Source of the DNA: Acanthococcus lagerstroemiae | Taxonomy: Eukaryota; Arthropoda; Insecta; Hemiptera; Eriococcidae | Assembly (NCBI GenBank): GCA_031841125.1 | Contig: CM063110.1 | Coordinates: forward strand, 21,137,626 to 21,201,625 | DNA length: 64,000 bases | Reading direction: 5' to 3' | Part shown: piece by piece, positions 43,460-54,534 of the stretch | Layout: each line of letters starts with the position of its first letter | Numbering within the stretch: the stretch's first letter is position 1 | The notes under the pieces: generated by a model | The model's input: the letters and a program-made list of their open reading frames with translations, nothing else | Told to the model about the DNA's origin: nothing | Database searches by the model: none | Made by a program: the position numbers and the translations under genes

Positions 43460-44390
43460 TACCGATTGAATAGATAAAGATAATAGTCATAATAAAAATA
43501 AAATAAAATAAAAAAACTATTTACTACCGATGCATCAGTTCTTTCACTGTAGGGGAGTTTCTGTTCTGGAAAGTGGGAGATGAAAAACGTTAGGGGAGCG
43601 ACATACAGGTCGAGGAATACTAGTTTGCATCTTGCCCAATAAGCCAATAAGTGTGAATCCTGTATATGCGAGATTAAGATGTCGTTCATAAACAAAATTG
43701 AGGCTGCCTTCTGTCGAGTTTCCAAAGACTGGAGTTACTAGCCCTCAAGAACTTCTCATAAATAAGGCCATTTGGATAATACTGAAATTGTTTTCTATAT
43801 CTTAATAATATGTATCGTAAAAAGTTTCTTGAATTTTTTGAATTTATTGGTTGATTTTTTATTTATTTAAAGTGCCAAATGATGTATCCGAATTCTAGTC
43901 TAGACTTTACTAACGAGAAATAAAAAATTAATATGGTATCAATTTTAAATATTTATTGGGAATTTCTGTCAAGAAAGCCGAGCATAAATCTTTCAGATTT
44001 TATTACATACATGACTGACGTGAGGAATAAATGACAATGTAGAGTCAAGAATTATACCCAGGTCCCTAATTTCCAGTTTTTGCTTTCCAATGGATGTCCT
44101 CCTATGGTATATTGCAACGCTATGAGGTTTTGTTTTTTAGTGAAGGTTATTTGGCAACATTTTTGTAAATTAAGAGGCTGGTTGTTTTCCTCACACCAAG
44201 TAGCGAGGATGTTAAGGTCATCTTAGAGCCTAATGGGGTCAGCACTATCTCTGATTACTTTATAAAGCTCAAGTCGTCAGCATGATGAAGGACGTGGCAG
44301 TTCCTTAACTTGAAGGGGAAATCATTAGGTAATAAGTAAATCAAACAGGAGTGGACCGAGATGAGACCCCTGGGGTACCCCTGAAATGCC
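43460..44390 (-). pseudogene. LINE reverse transcriptase, C-terminal half (CR1/Jockey-like, decayed)
   Basis: On the minus strand from 44390: a 'GVPQGS.LGPLLF'-type block decayed to 'GYPRGLISVHSC', 'NDFPFKLRNCHVLHHADDL' (FADD to HADD), 'LNILATWCEENNQPLNLQKC', then 'LGIILDSTLSFIPHVSHVCNK' and 'SLVRSRLEFGYIIWHF'. The frame 43725-43459 follows, with 'METRQKAASILFMNDILISHI'. Several frame changes and stops. The tRNA-derived insert lies just beyond its 3' side. Confidence 0.75.
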
Positions 44391-44481
44391 TGTATATGAT
44401 TCGGAAATTGCTTCTGTGAAGTGTACTTTCTGTACTCTATTCAGAAGGTATGTCCTCAGTAGCGATATTAACTCATAAATA

Positions 44482-45296
44482 GGGATGGGATTCTTATGTT
44501 ATAAAAATCGTATTTCATGCGCATGATTTATGTAATTCGCAGTCTGAAATATGTCAAAAATATTCCTAAAAATCCGACAATATGCCAAAATATGTTCGAT
44601 AAAAGGAGGGCAATATGGGCATTAAAATTCAAGGGTTTTGAAGGCGAACAATAATATGACCAAATCAATACGAAAACTTCATTCATTGATTCAAAAAACG
44701 TAAAAAGGACCACAATTGTTTAAAACATATGAGGAGTTATCTGTCAAAACCCTGACAAATAGGATTCCTATTCGTCAGGGGAACAGTCCCTTTTGACAGA
44801 TCACTCCTCATATTTTTTCAATATTGTAAAATAAGCGATCACCATAATGCATTCTAACTGTCTCGACGGTCATACGCTGGCGATTTTCTTGTAGGAGACC
44901 CTTATACACGCTATTAGATGGTTCCACGTCGCAAAAGGCAACAAAAAATCACAGAAAGGAATATCGACTTTTTTTCTCCCAGAAGCAGATTTCGGCAAAG
45001 TCAATTTTTCACTTTTTTTTTTGATTTTTGAAAAAGTGGATTCTCGAGTATTTTGCGGAAAAGTCGTGGAAAATGGAAAAAATGGTAAAATATGCTCAAA
45101 ATAAATACGTCTAAAAAGGGGTAAAAACACCAAAAATAAGTGAATTTATACTTTTTACGAAAAATATGTAAAAATATGCTCATACAAATTGGTCTCATTT
45201 TACTCGGAATTTTATGATTCGCAAAGATATTGTAAATATTCCTACCGGCAATCAACCAAAAAAAAAAAAAAAGTAAAAACATAAAAATCCCATCCC
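44482..45296. mobile_element. Non-autonomous hAT-like element (815 bp)
   Basis: Inverted ends 'GGGATGGGATTCTTATG' and the complement of 'GGGATGGGATTTTTATG'. Both subterminal regions are rich in 'aatatg(c)' words, as in many hAT elements whose ends read (C/T)AGGGATGGG. No matching 8-bp TSD was found. It contains a palindromic insert at 44728-44812 and ends in an A-run next to the second direct-repeat copy. Confidence 0.6.
44728..44812. mobile_element. Palindromic MITE
   Basis: Arms 'tatgaggagttatctgtcaaaa' and the near-complement 'ttttgacagatcactcctcata', with the inner pair 'ccctgac.aatagg' / 'cctattcgtcaggg'. About 85 bases in total. Confidence 0.75.
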
Positions 45297-45646
45297 GGCT
45301 GTAGGTGAGTTGCGGCCCGAGTACTCAATCAGTAAAAACGGGACACAGGTGAATTCCGGCCCGAACTATTTTTGATGACGAGTGAATTCCGGCCCAATGA
45401 TAACAGTATCGATGTTGGTGAGTTGCGGTTGCTCGCCGCACTCCTGCGCAGCTCTGTCAAGACGTTTAAAAATTATGAAAAGCAATCAAATTAGAGGTTC
45501 TCTGGAATGGAAGAGGCCAGGTGTGAATTCGCACAAACATAATGCAATTGACAGCGAAGGCGAAGGTTGGTCATTCAATATTCATGCGATTTCTATGGCG
45601 ATTGAACGCATATCTTTAAATATCCTATGTGCAGTGCAGCAGATAT
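45297..45646 (+). repeat. Dispersed direct repeat, copy 2
   Basis: Same ends as 42618-42826 and >90% identical over the first ~135 bases. It carries about 180 bases not present in copy 1 (about 45430-45612) before the shared 3' end 'tttaaatatcctatgtgcag'. Confidence 0.85.
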
Positions 45647-47629
45647 GTAATACGAATGCATTTTTACACTTATAATTTAGAAGTTAGTATGAAGCAAAAT
45701 CAAAACTCACTAAGGGAAAAAATCGAATTTTCTGCATTTCTCTGCTACATTAGTTGGTCAAATAGCAAATTCAGAGGAGAATGATTGAATAAATCGAGAC
45801 AATCGTGGCTAATAAGTCAAATTCATTCGGAACCTCAAGTTATGGTTGAAAGTAACTATTTCAAACCCCTCGGAACCTTATCTCGTTACTTTAGGATCCA
45901 AATCGGAATTGGATTGAAAATCTGATGAGATATTCAAAATCAGTAACCCAAAAATACACAATTTCGATAGCATGATATTTGATTTCAAATTAATGAATAT
46001 CCTGAAAATTAAGTTATTATTAAAATTAGAAAAATATCAATATTCCATTAATCATATTTTCAAATTAATTAATGTTTTAAATATTAAATTTCGTTATTCA
46101 TTTTTCAAGCAATGACTAGTCTGCCAATTTTGAGTCCAAAATTTTGACTTTTGGATCTAATGAAAGACAGAATCAGAAATCTGATTCAATATTCAAAATC
46201 AGTGAGCCAATGAACTTCGTTTTCGATACTTCGATTATTTTTTCAAACCAAGTTAATTTTACACATTCTGGGTGCGAAATCTGGATTTTTGAGCTCAAAT
46301 CAGAATCGAATCATAAATCATACGTGATATTCAAAAACAACGACCTAAAAAAGAAGAACAAGTTTGATACTTTGTTTACATGCCAATTTAAGATTCCAAA
46401 ACTGGTAACACATTTGAGCCCCCTTTTTGGGGAAGAGAAATTTTTTTCACTCTGGAAAACTACTGTTCGCATTCTGGGTTTCTGAATAAACTTATTACAA
46501 TTCGAAAAAAGATCATTTGTAACTGTAAAACTGTTGCTTGGGCGATTTTAAACGGCTGTGACTTCTCCAAAGCTTTTCTTCTTTTTCCGCTATCAGCATC
46601 AGTCGAGTTTTTTTCACCCGCACCAAATTATCTCCATCCATAGAAGCCGGTGCAATGTTACTTTTACCCCGCGAACTCTCTAAATCTCATTTCTGTATAC
46701 GAGTGGGGATGTAAGTATCAGTTGAGTTTTCTTTTTCATTTTCGGTTATAATGCACAAGCAGTTTTTATATTATTTTATCTGTCAACTGCCGTTGTTTAT
46801 TATAGAACATACGCGAAAATTTATCTTCAGTTTGTGATTTATGGCATCGCTTGTTGCTCACTAAATAATTCCGATTTACCCGGCGTTAAAACGTACTTGT
46901 GTTTCAATGGTAGCGTACTTTCGGTAATTGTTTTTCAGACATCGCAAACGTAACCAAGAGAGGCGTGGATCCAGGAGGAATGGAGAAATTCCCCCTCTCC
47001 AAAACCAAAAAAGGAAAAATCTGCGGGAGAGGGCAGCAAAAAAATTTCCGCGCGCTTCGCGCACTTTTCCTTCTGCCACTTCAAGGAATAATGGGATGTG
47101 AGTTATGTCGCATAAGTATGATGAAAGAATTAATGCCTAATTTCGGTATTCTGTTTCAGGTTTCGAGCGATGAAGTCTTTATCTGGAAAGGAAACAACAC
47201 CTTTCCTCTGTGTGGTGATTAAGGGAATATGCGATGCAGCAAATAAACTAATAACATGAACAAGTAGCAAATGTAGTAAATAAGCAAGTAGCAAATGAAA
47301 AATTAGCCAGTGAACAAGCACAGGGTAAAACCTTACTACCTAATGCACAGAGAGTTTATAAACATAGATCAGAATACCAGAAGCAGAACTGTATGTATTA
47401 CAAGAAGCATCGAAGAGAATTACTACACAGAGACTCCAAATTTATCAAGCAAAACGAGAAGAACTAAGGAAATGACAGCGTGAACAATTAAAAAATGACC
47501 TACAATTGTATATGTAAGGTGCGGTAGATTATTTTTCGATCATTCTATGTCAATGCTGAGTTACAAAGTTAGGAGAAACAAATGTACATCCAATGTTCTG
47601 AAAACTGCATGTCTACTAACAAGTTTTGA
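45647..47629. other. Unassigned AT-rich sequence
   Basis: Degenerate repetition of 'atattcaaaatcagt.a.cca' at 45940, 46190 and 46330. 'ggcgtggatccaggaggaatgg' (46963) resembles a DNA-transposon end without a partner. 'aagtagcaaatg' occurs three times near 47260-47300. No protein recognised. Confidence 0.4.
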
Positions 47630-47815
47630 TAGTATTGCTAAAGCACTACAACGAAATGAGTGTAGGCATACGCCATTTTCTATCCAGTTCAGTTCCGAGA
47701 AAAGAAAATCGGCTGCGCGGGAACGACCGCGTGGCCGGTTTTCGTTTCACGGAACAAGCTGGATAGAAATTGGCGTATGTCTACACTTGGGTGTTTTAGT
47801 GCTCTAGTATTGCTA
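47630..47815. mobile_element. Palindromic MITE (164 bp) with 11-bp TSD
   Basis: The element at 47641-47804 consists of two ~75-base inverted arms starting '(A/G)AGCACTA.AAC' and sharing 'CATACGCCA.TTTCTATCCAG'. The 11-mer TAGTATTGCTA is repeated exactly on both sides (47630-47640, 47805-47815). A 9-11 bp TSD suggests mobilisation by a MULE-type transposase. Confidence 0.85.
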
Positions 47816-49020
47816 CTCATCTTGGTTACGCCAGTTCAAATTGTAAACTTTATTTGAATCGAAATAAATCTTTGTCTTTAGCGGTTGAAGAATAATAATT
47901 TCCTATATGCCACCTGAATTGGTTGAACCAAATAATATAGTCGATCAGTAGAACATTTTCTAGTTTTACGCATCCATTATTTCATTCAAATTTGAGAGTT
48001 ATTTTTTTGTAGACAGGTTCTTCACTTCAGAGAAAGTCGTTTATTGATCTCGATATTCGCTGCGCGATTGCAGTCTGCAGCTTTGAATAGTAAAGGCACA
48101 GCCGACCCTCTTCGAGTAGCGAAGCTGCTTGTTTTCTTCTTTAGTTAATTCAAAAAAATTTCATAGTTGGAAATTTTAAGTTGAGTCAGTTCAAAATTTA
48201 ACAATTCTGCCCCCTCTCCCAGAAAAACTCTTCACTACGTTTCCGTTTACCCCCATTAGTCGGGTTTGTAGCCAAAATAACCTCAAAAACGAATTTAACG
48301 ACTCCAAAACCCTACTATTGATGTACTTGAATAAGCAATGGTGAATCATTTTGAAGTTTTCTCATCTCTGTCCATGGATCCTTATTGGCAGAAGTTACAG
48401 TCAAAATGACCTCAAAAGCGGATTAAGCAGTTCAAAAAAGCCATTTTTGATGTACCTGATAGCACCATTTGTAATTTCAAGGTTCTGGCCTTTCAGTAGA
48501 TTCTTTAAAACGAGAGGTTAAACCAAAACATTTCATACATGGATTTAGTGTTTTCGAAATTCAAGTAGAACATCAATTCCATGCTTTTATTCGGGTTCTG
48601 AGGTTTGTAATGTTCGAGATTCAAAAACCGTGTACTTTTACCCTAAATTATCAGAGGACTTACAAATTCGAACCATGGACAAAGTAATCCAGGTAGCAGC
48701 TCAAGGCCACGCGAGCAACGGTTGCATTGCCATCCTAACCCAGAAGCTATTGTTTTCTTCGACCCAATATATAATGTCAAGAGACTGAAAAGGATGAAAC
48801 CATTGGACTTCACTTAAAATCCACCAGGAAGAAGAAGTGACGCTGGCCAACTCTTCCACTAATTCACCTTACTCATATAATTAGCTTTATCCTAGAAATT
48901 GTGTACTGCAGAATGCTCCAGGGGCAGTGCTATGTAATCATTTAAAAAAAAAAAAAATCATTTTATTTTCTGGAGAATGACCCACGTAGTCGACTCCCGG
49001 ATTTCACGCTCTGATGTTCT
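47816..49020. other. Unassigned sequence with a two-unit tandem repeat
   Basis: Around 48270-48500 a ~129-base unit ('agccaaaataacctcaaaa', then 'agtcaaaatgacctcaaaa') is present twice with moderate identity. Nothing else recognised. Confidence 0.45.
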
Positions 49021-49029
49021 GCTCTGCCT

Positions 49030-49312
49030 CATCGGGTTGGCAGATCAGTAGAGTCATCACTGCACTCGCTTGTTACGGCAATTGAGAGAGGGATGATTGG
49101 CGGAGATTATGTCCTGGCAACATTCATGGATATACTGGGAACGTTTGACGCGACCTCTCATGAATCAATAGAAACAGCCCTGAGGGAAAGGGAAGTGATG
49201 GAAAGCTTAATAACCTGGATTGTATCTATGCTAAAAGGCAGGGAAATCCAGATAACATACCAACAAGAACAAATCTATGCAACGACCATCAGAGGCTGTC
49301 CACCAGGTGTTC
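49030..49312 (+). pseudogene. LINE reverse transcriptase, N-terminal RT blocks
   Basis: Reads 'GRSVESSLHSLVTAIERGM', 'VLATFMDILGTFDATSHESI' (the first catalytic block, families 'vFLDIeGAFD'), 'LITWIVSMLKGREIQI' and 'ATTIRGCPPG'. This is typical of RNase H-bearing LINE clades such as I/R1. At 'RGCP' the sequence switches, in frame, to a Jockey-like RT. The missing rest of this RT and the RNase H at 50205 suggest both belong to one host element. Confidence 0.7.
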
Positions 49313-50196
49313 CCCAAGGAAATGTCCTGGGGCCCCTACTGTATGTCCTATATACCTCCGGCCTTCCAACTGCATCTGATGTATCCAACTTTGTTTTCGC
49401 AGACAACATAGCTACACTGTCTACACATACTTCACTTGCCCATACAATTGCAGCGACACAAATGCACATTCAACGAATTTCCGACTGGGCATTTAGGTGG
49501 AAGATCAAACTCAACTCCACCAAATCAGCACATGTTAACTTCACCCTGCGTCTCGATCCTGACATCCCTCTTTCCCTAAATGAAGAGCGCATTCCAACTT
49601 CCTTTCACGTCAAATATCTTGGATTTCACCTAGATCGCCGCCTCACATAGGCAATCCATATCCGTAAGAAATGTGACCAACTTCGACTGCGCTCCAAATC
49701 GTACTCCTGGATGCTGGGACACCGATCTACCTTGTCATTGGAAAATAAGCGCCTTCTCTACCTCTCTGTTCTTAAACCTATCTGGCTTTACGGACTTCAA
49801 CTGTGGGGTAGAGCGAATATACGCCGCATCCAACCTAAACAGAACATCATCCTCCGCACAATCACTAATGCTAACTGGTTCACCAGAAATGATGACATCC
49901 ATCGAGACGTTCAGATTCCAACAGTAAAAGAAGAAATTGAAAGACTCTCTCACAGATACGAACGTAGATTGCACGCTCACTCCAACGAGACAGTGCTTAA
50001 TGCACTTGATAACTCAACATCCCTTCGCAGGCTGACACGTCAACGTACACTCTTTTAGTCTTAAAATCTCATATGCTTTGTATTCTCCTACCTCATCTTG
50101 GTTCTGTACAGTAACCTTCCGCGCCATTACGTAATCCTGTGTATTGCTAAATACTTATTGTAGCTTGCAATAATAAATTTATTTGAAAACAAAAAT
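49313..50196 (+). pseudogene. Jockey LINE, 3' half (RT palm to tail)
   Basis: Starts 'GVPQGNVLGPLLYVLYTSGLP', then 'FVFADNIATLS' (FADD to FADN), 'WAFRWKIKLNSTKSAHVNFTLR' and 'VKYLGFHLDRRLT', where a stop falls at 49648. The frame 49711-50058 then gives 'LKPIWLYGLQLWG', 'IQPKQNIILRTITNANWFTRN' and 'RYERRLHAHSNE'. A 3' leader with a 'caataataaatttatttg' tail and A-run ends near 50196. The FADN change and the stop make it inactive. 5'-truncated exactly at the GVPQG block. Confidence 0.88.
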
Positions 50197-50204
50197 TACT
50201 AAAT

Positions 50205-50540
50205 AGCACTGGGCGAGAGGGCGTCACTATCCTCCAGCAGAGGTAATGACGCGATCACGGTGGCCATTGATAGAAATCAGCAGAAGGGCCTTGTTAATAA
50301 GCAGATCTATATCTGTACAGAAAGTCAATCGGCGATTGAGGAACTATCGTCACACCAAACTATATTCTTGGTGGTGGCGAAGTGTGTTAACAAATTACAC
50401 ACTTTTGCCCAGGGGAACCGTGTCACCATATTATGGACACCGGGACACTGCGGCACGAGAAGGAACATGATCGCTAGCTAGCTAGCGAAGGAGGGCATAA
50501 AGAAAAACTGGCAACACCCAGGCTATATCTTCCTGTAGCA
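50205..50540 (+). pseudogene. LINE RNase H domain fragment
   Basis: The frame 50260-50481 contains 'VAIDRNQQKGLVNKQIYICTESQSAIEEL' (DSQ of RNase H altered to ESQ), 'LVVAKCVNKLHTFAQGNRVTILWTPGHCGTRRNMIAS' (families 'W.PGH.Gi.GNe.AD.LA'), a stop, then 'LAKEGIKKN'. Type-I RNase H follows RT in I, R1 and Loa clade LINEs. Together with 49030-49312 it flanks the Jockey fragment. Confidence 0.78.
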
Positions 50541-50605
50541 TACAGCGTCATAAAATCCACAGTCGGACTACTAACTGGCCATGGCGCCACAAACACATCT
50601 TTCTA

Positions 50606-51440
50606 TCTCTCTATATACTAAAAAAGTAAAATCCGCCGCCGCCACCGCCGCCGCCACCTCCGGGGGGGGGGGAACGCACTGCGGGTTGCCTATCTAAAAA
50701 TCCGAAAAATTGCAGGGGCAGATCAGCTACTTTCAAGGACATAATCTGTTCTAATATAAAAGATCTCCAAGTTTTAAGACATAACCGACATAATAAGACA
50801 TAAAAAGACATTTCTCTATACTAAAAAGTAAAATCGCCGCTAGCGCACTCCGGGAGGAAAAAACGCACTGCGGGTTGCCTACCTAAAAATCCGAAAAATT
50901 GCAGGGGCAGATCAGTTACTTTCAAGGACATAATCTATTCTAACATAAAAGATCTCCAAGTTTTAAGACATAACCGACATAATAAGACATAAAAAAAGAC
51001 ATTTCTCTATACTAAAAAAAGTAAAATCCGCCGCTAGCGCCACCTCCGGGAGGAAAAAAACGCACTGCGGGTTGCCTACCTAAAAATCCGAAAAATTGCA
51101 GGGGCAGATCAGTTACTTTCAAGGACATAATCTATTCTAACATAAAAGATCTCCAAGTTTTAAGACATAACTGACATAAAAAGACATATAATGACATAAT
51201 TACCCATGATCTCCAAGATCTCAAGTCACAAGATATAAGACATAAAAAACATATAATGACCTCTATATATGAAAAAAGTAAAATCCGTCGCCGCCATCGC
51301 CACTGCCTCTGGGATAAAAAAAAACGCACTGCGGGTTGCCTATCTAAGAACCAGAAAAATTGCAGGGGCAGATCAGCTACTTTTAAGGACATAATCATAA
51401 AAAGACATATAATGACATAATAAGACATTTAAAAAAACAT
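50606..51440. repeat. Four tandem Helitron-5'-end-like units (~190-255 bp)
   Basis: Units begin 'tctctata.actaaaaaagtaaaatc' near 50609, 50813, 51003 and 51259. Each contains '(ccgc)n', 'cgcactgcgggttgcctac', 'gaaaaattgcaggggcagatc' and 'caaggacataat', then a 'gacataa' tail. TC-starting 'TCTCTATACTAAAA' is a typical Helitron 5' terminus, and a Helitron Rep gene follows 1 kb downstream. The GCC-rich and G-run segments vary between units. Confidence 0.8.
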
Positions 51441-52455
51441 ATAATGACAGGTCTTCATGAATAGGGCAGACCAGCTACCTTGGACTCTGAGATCTCAGGT
51501 CCTTATGACGTCATTCATTTCTCCAGGGGTAGCCTACACTTGGGAGGGGGGGTGCTAATTTTATTCTATCTAAAGGCGCAAGCATGTTAAATCCGGCCCT
51601 GATGACGTCATACACTGATAGTGAGTATAATTAAGAGGAAACCTGTTATTAAATAAAAATATTCGGCCATCGGTTGATATGACATGATAACGTAATAAAG
51701 TGGTCCTCAATTTAAATTGCTATGGAAAATTATGATGAACTATCAGACACTCAGTTGAAAGCTATTTCTCCTTCTGTGTGACTGAATATTTTTGCGGTAC
51801 GGATGTATGTCAGTCCACAGTTTACAAAGCATTTTACGAAGACGATATTTTTGCGAAGACGATATTTTTCCGAAGAATTACTTTCCGAACTTTGAATCTC
51901 GTGAAGAAACCAGGACGCAGTTGTAAGTAAACGGATAATCTCGTAAAGAAACCAGGACGCAGTAAGTTGTAAGTAAACTGATAATCAGTATTTTCATTTT
52001 GGTCTTCATCTATACAGCTACCTATTTAGCTATTTTACAATTATTTCTTAAGTTTTCAACTTTCGTTGGGGTATTATCGTAAATATTTATCAGTTTGCCG
52101 GCATAGTCTTTTTGGAAAACAGACACTTTTCGAAAGCAGATCGTTAAGAGTATTATAATTTTACTTCACACATTCATACAAGTTCTTTATTCTTATTCAG
52201 CTGCCTTCATAACAGGGTGTACTACTTTCTAAAACTTGCATTGAATTGTGATATCGAAAAGCACAAACGTTTATCACCATTCTAGAAAAACGTTCCATTT
52301 TCATTTCTTACTCTTAGTAGCCACATATATCTCATAAATCGCTGGTATCAGTCCAGTCTCAAAAAATTTTAACTTTAACTTTTTCGGTTCGCGACAGTGA
52401 TATTTCATAGTTACTTCCTTTTCCCTTTATATATTCGATCAGTTAATCAATTACT
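51441..52455. other. Helitron leader, no gene
   Basis: AT-rich. A ~50-base direct duplication at 51897-51990 ('ctcgt.aagaaaccaggacgcag') and a doubled 'cgaagacgatattttt' at 51837-51870. No ORF of interest. Confidence 0.5.
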
Positions 52456-54534
52456 ATGCCGCGCCCTAAACTTAATCTCACTGATGCAGAGATACAAGAA
52501 AGGAAAGAAAGGCAACGACAGCAAAAAAATGCTTGGCGACAGCGAAATAGAGAGAGGGAACAAAGCTCTAACCTATTGGAGAATTTGTCGGCTGAGCAGG
52601 CTGATAGACAACGAATGCGACATAGAGTTGAAAATATGAGTGAGAGACAGATAGAATCGCAGAGAGAAAGATGCCGCTTGGAGAATATGAGTGAGGAACA
52701 GATCGAATCGCAAAGAGAAAGACGCCGTCTGGAGAATATGAGTGAGGAACAGGTAGAATCACAGAGGCATGGACGTCGACTGGAGAATATGAGTGAGGAA
52801 CAGATAGAAACTCAGAGAAGTAGGCGTTTGGTTGAAAGTATGGGTGAAATAGCAGCTTACAGGCAAAGAAATCGAACAAGGGTATCTACTTCTAGAAGGA
52901 TAGCAGAACGCTGTACCTTATTTCTAGGTGCTGAGGGAAATACAGTATCGGTGGACACATTGGATGTTGGAGATATGTCTGTGGTATGCATCCACTGTAG
53001 TGCATTATCTTTTGAAAATGAACACGGACGGGTCAAAAATAGTTGTTGCCACGGAGGGAAAGTCAACCTTCCTAATTTGAAACCTTATCCTGTTGTGCTT
53101 CAAGAACTTTTGTTTGAGTCTACAGAAAGGGGGAAACGGTTTCGTGCAAATATTCGCTCCTATAATAATGTATTCGCCTTTGCTTCTTTCAATGCAAAAA
53201 ATGATGACCTCATGAATAGGCCAGGACCTTATACAATGCGCGTGGGAGGTCAAGCAAAGGTTTTAGTCACCAGCAGTTTACTTGGTGTAAACCAGCCACA
53301 CTTTGGTCAAATTTATATTTATGATAATGACGAAGCAGCTCGTCATCGACTTCATGCTACAACCGATGCTGATATAATTAGTATTATACAGCCGATTATG
53401 AATGAGAATCCCTATGCAAAAAATTATAAAAATCTGTTCGCAACATATATTCAAAATCAAGATGAGGATGTGCATTTGGTGTTTTACCATTTAAAAGAGG
53501 ACAATCAAGGAGTGTACAATGCTCCGACATGTAATGAATTAGCGGCAATCATTGTAACTCAAGAGGGTGACATAATGAACGAGGTAGATATTAGAGTGTA
53601 TCTAAAAAGAGAAACTGAGGCCAATTTTATTTCTAATGAGTCAGCCCATACTGACCCTATGCTGTTTCCTTTACTTTTCCCGACAGGTGAAGTGGGATGG
53701 ACTTTTAAGGCATACAAATTACAATCAAATTTGCCTTCCCGACAGTACGTGTCTGCACTACAGTATTATAGTTTTCGTCTAGCCATAAGACCAACTGGTC
53801 AGTTTAATCCCCTCCTGGCCTCTGGCAGACTGACCCAGCATTTTATAATAAATGCATACTTGACGGTTGAGACTGGACGTTTAAATTATCTTAAATTTAA
53901 TCAGTCTCAGCTACGTTCTGAAAGCATGCAGGGTCTAATGGACCATATCAGTAATAGTGCAGCTAATACTTCCGATCCAACTCGACTGGGCAATGCCGTT
54001 ATATTACCATCATCGTTTGGTGGCAGCCCGCGAGCTATGCAACAACTCTATCACGATGCCATGGCTATTTCTCGTTATGTTGGCCGGCCAGACCTCTTCA
54101 TTACAATGACTTGTAACCCTAACTGGCCTGAAATTAAAAGATTTCTTCGTACCCTGCCTCCTGATACCTCAGCCCAAGACATTCCTTACTTCGTTTGTCG
54201 TTTGTTCTACCTCAAATGTACTATGCTCATATCTGAGTTGGAAGCTGTATTTGGAAAAATACGAGCGTATATTTACACAATTGAGTTCCAAAAACGTGGT
54301 TTACCTCACATGCATCTTTTGGTAACTCTGAATGATAAACTCTTGACTGCGGATAACATCGATAAATTTATGTCTGCTGAAATTCCCAATAAAGAAACTG
54401 ATTCCTTACTTTATCATTATGTAAGGAAACACATGCTTCATGGCCCACATACTGAAAGAACTCCATGTTGGAATGCTCAGGACAAGACATGCTCAAAAAA
54501 GTTCCCAAATCATTCATTGAAAAAACAGACATGA
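52456..54534 (+). CDS. Helitron RepHel protein, N-terminal and HUH part (frameshifted at its end)
   Basis: 692 aa from the ATG at 52456. Residues ~10-130 form a charged coiled coil that includes about five ~20-residue repeats of the type 'ENMSEEQIESQRERRRLE'. A Cys/His segment ('CIHCSALSFENEHGR..SCCHGGKV') and the Helitron-like N-terminal domain follow ('PMLFPLLFPTGEVGW', 'QHFIINAYLTVETGRLNYL', 'LPSSFGGSPRAMQQLYHDAMAI', 'PDLFITMTCNPNWPE'). The rolling-circle HUH motif is 'GLPHMHLL' with His618 and His620. A one-base loss in an A-run near 54506-54510 shifts the frame, ending in a premature stop at 54532. The continuation is in 54465-55625. Initiates strand transfer in rolling-circle transposition. 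Confidence 0.9.
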   Translation: MPRPKLNLTDAEIQERKERQRQQKNAWRQRNREREQSSNLLENLSAEQADRQRMRHRVENMSERQIESQRERCRLENMSEEQIESQRERRRLENMSEEQVESQRHGRRLENMSEEQIETQRSRRLVESMGEIAAYRQRNRTRVSTSRRIAERCTLFLGAEGNTVSVDTLDVGDMSVVCIHCSALSFENEHGRVKNSCCHGGKVNLPNLKPYPVVLQELLFESTERGKRFRANIRSYNNVFAFASFNAKNDDLMNRPGPYTMRVGGQAKVLVTSSLLGVNQPHFGQIYIYDNDEAARHRLHATTDADIISIIQPIMNENPYAKNYKNLFATYIQNQDEDVHLVFYHLKEDNQGVYNAPTCNELAAIIVTQEGDIMNEVDIRVYLKRETEANFISNESAHTDPMLFPLLFPTGEVGWTFKAYKLQSNLPSRQYVSALQYYSFRLAIRPTGQFNPLLASGRLTQHFIINAYLTVETGRLNYLKFNQSQLRSESMQGLMDHISNSAANTSDPTRLGNAVILPSSFGGSPRAMQQLYHDAMAISRYVGRPDLFITMTCNPNWPEIKRFLRTLPPDTSAQDIPYFVCRLFYLKCTMLISELEAVFGKIRAYIYTIEFQKRGLPHMHLLVTLNDKLLTADNIDKFMSAEIPNKETDSLLYHYVRKHMLHGPHTERTPCWNAQDKTCSKKFPNHSLKKQT

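Noticed and set aside
42618..45646. Solo LTR pair of an LTR retrotransposon
   Set aside because: No TG…CA ends, no PBS, no gag-pol between them, and internal lengths differ; the intervening DNA holds unrelated inserts.
50606..51440. CRISPR-like array
   Set aside because: Repeats are ~200 bp with no short repeat/spacer pattern, and the window is eukaryotic.
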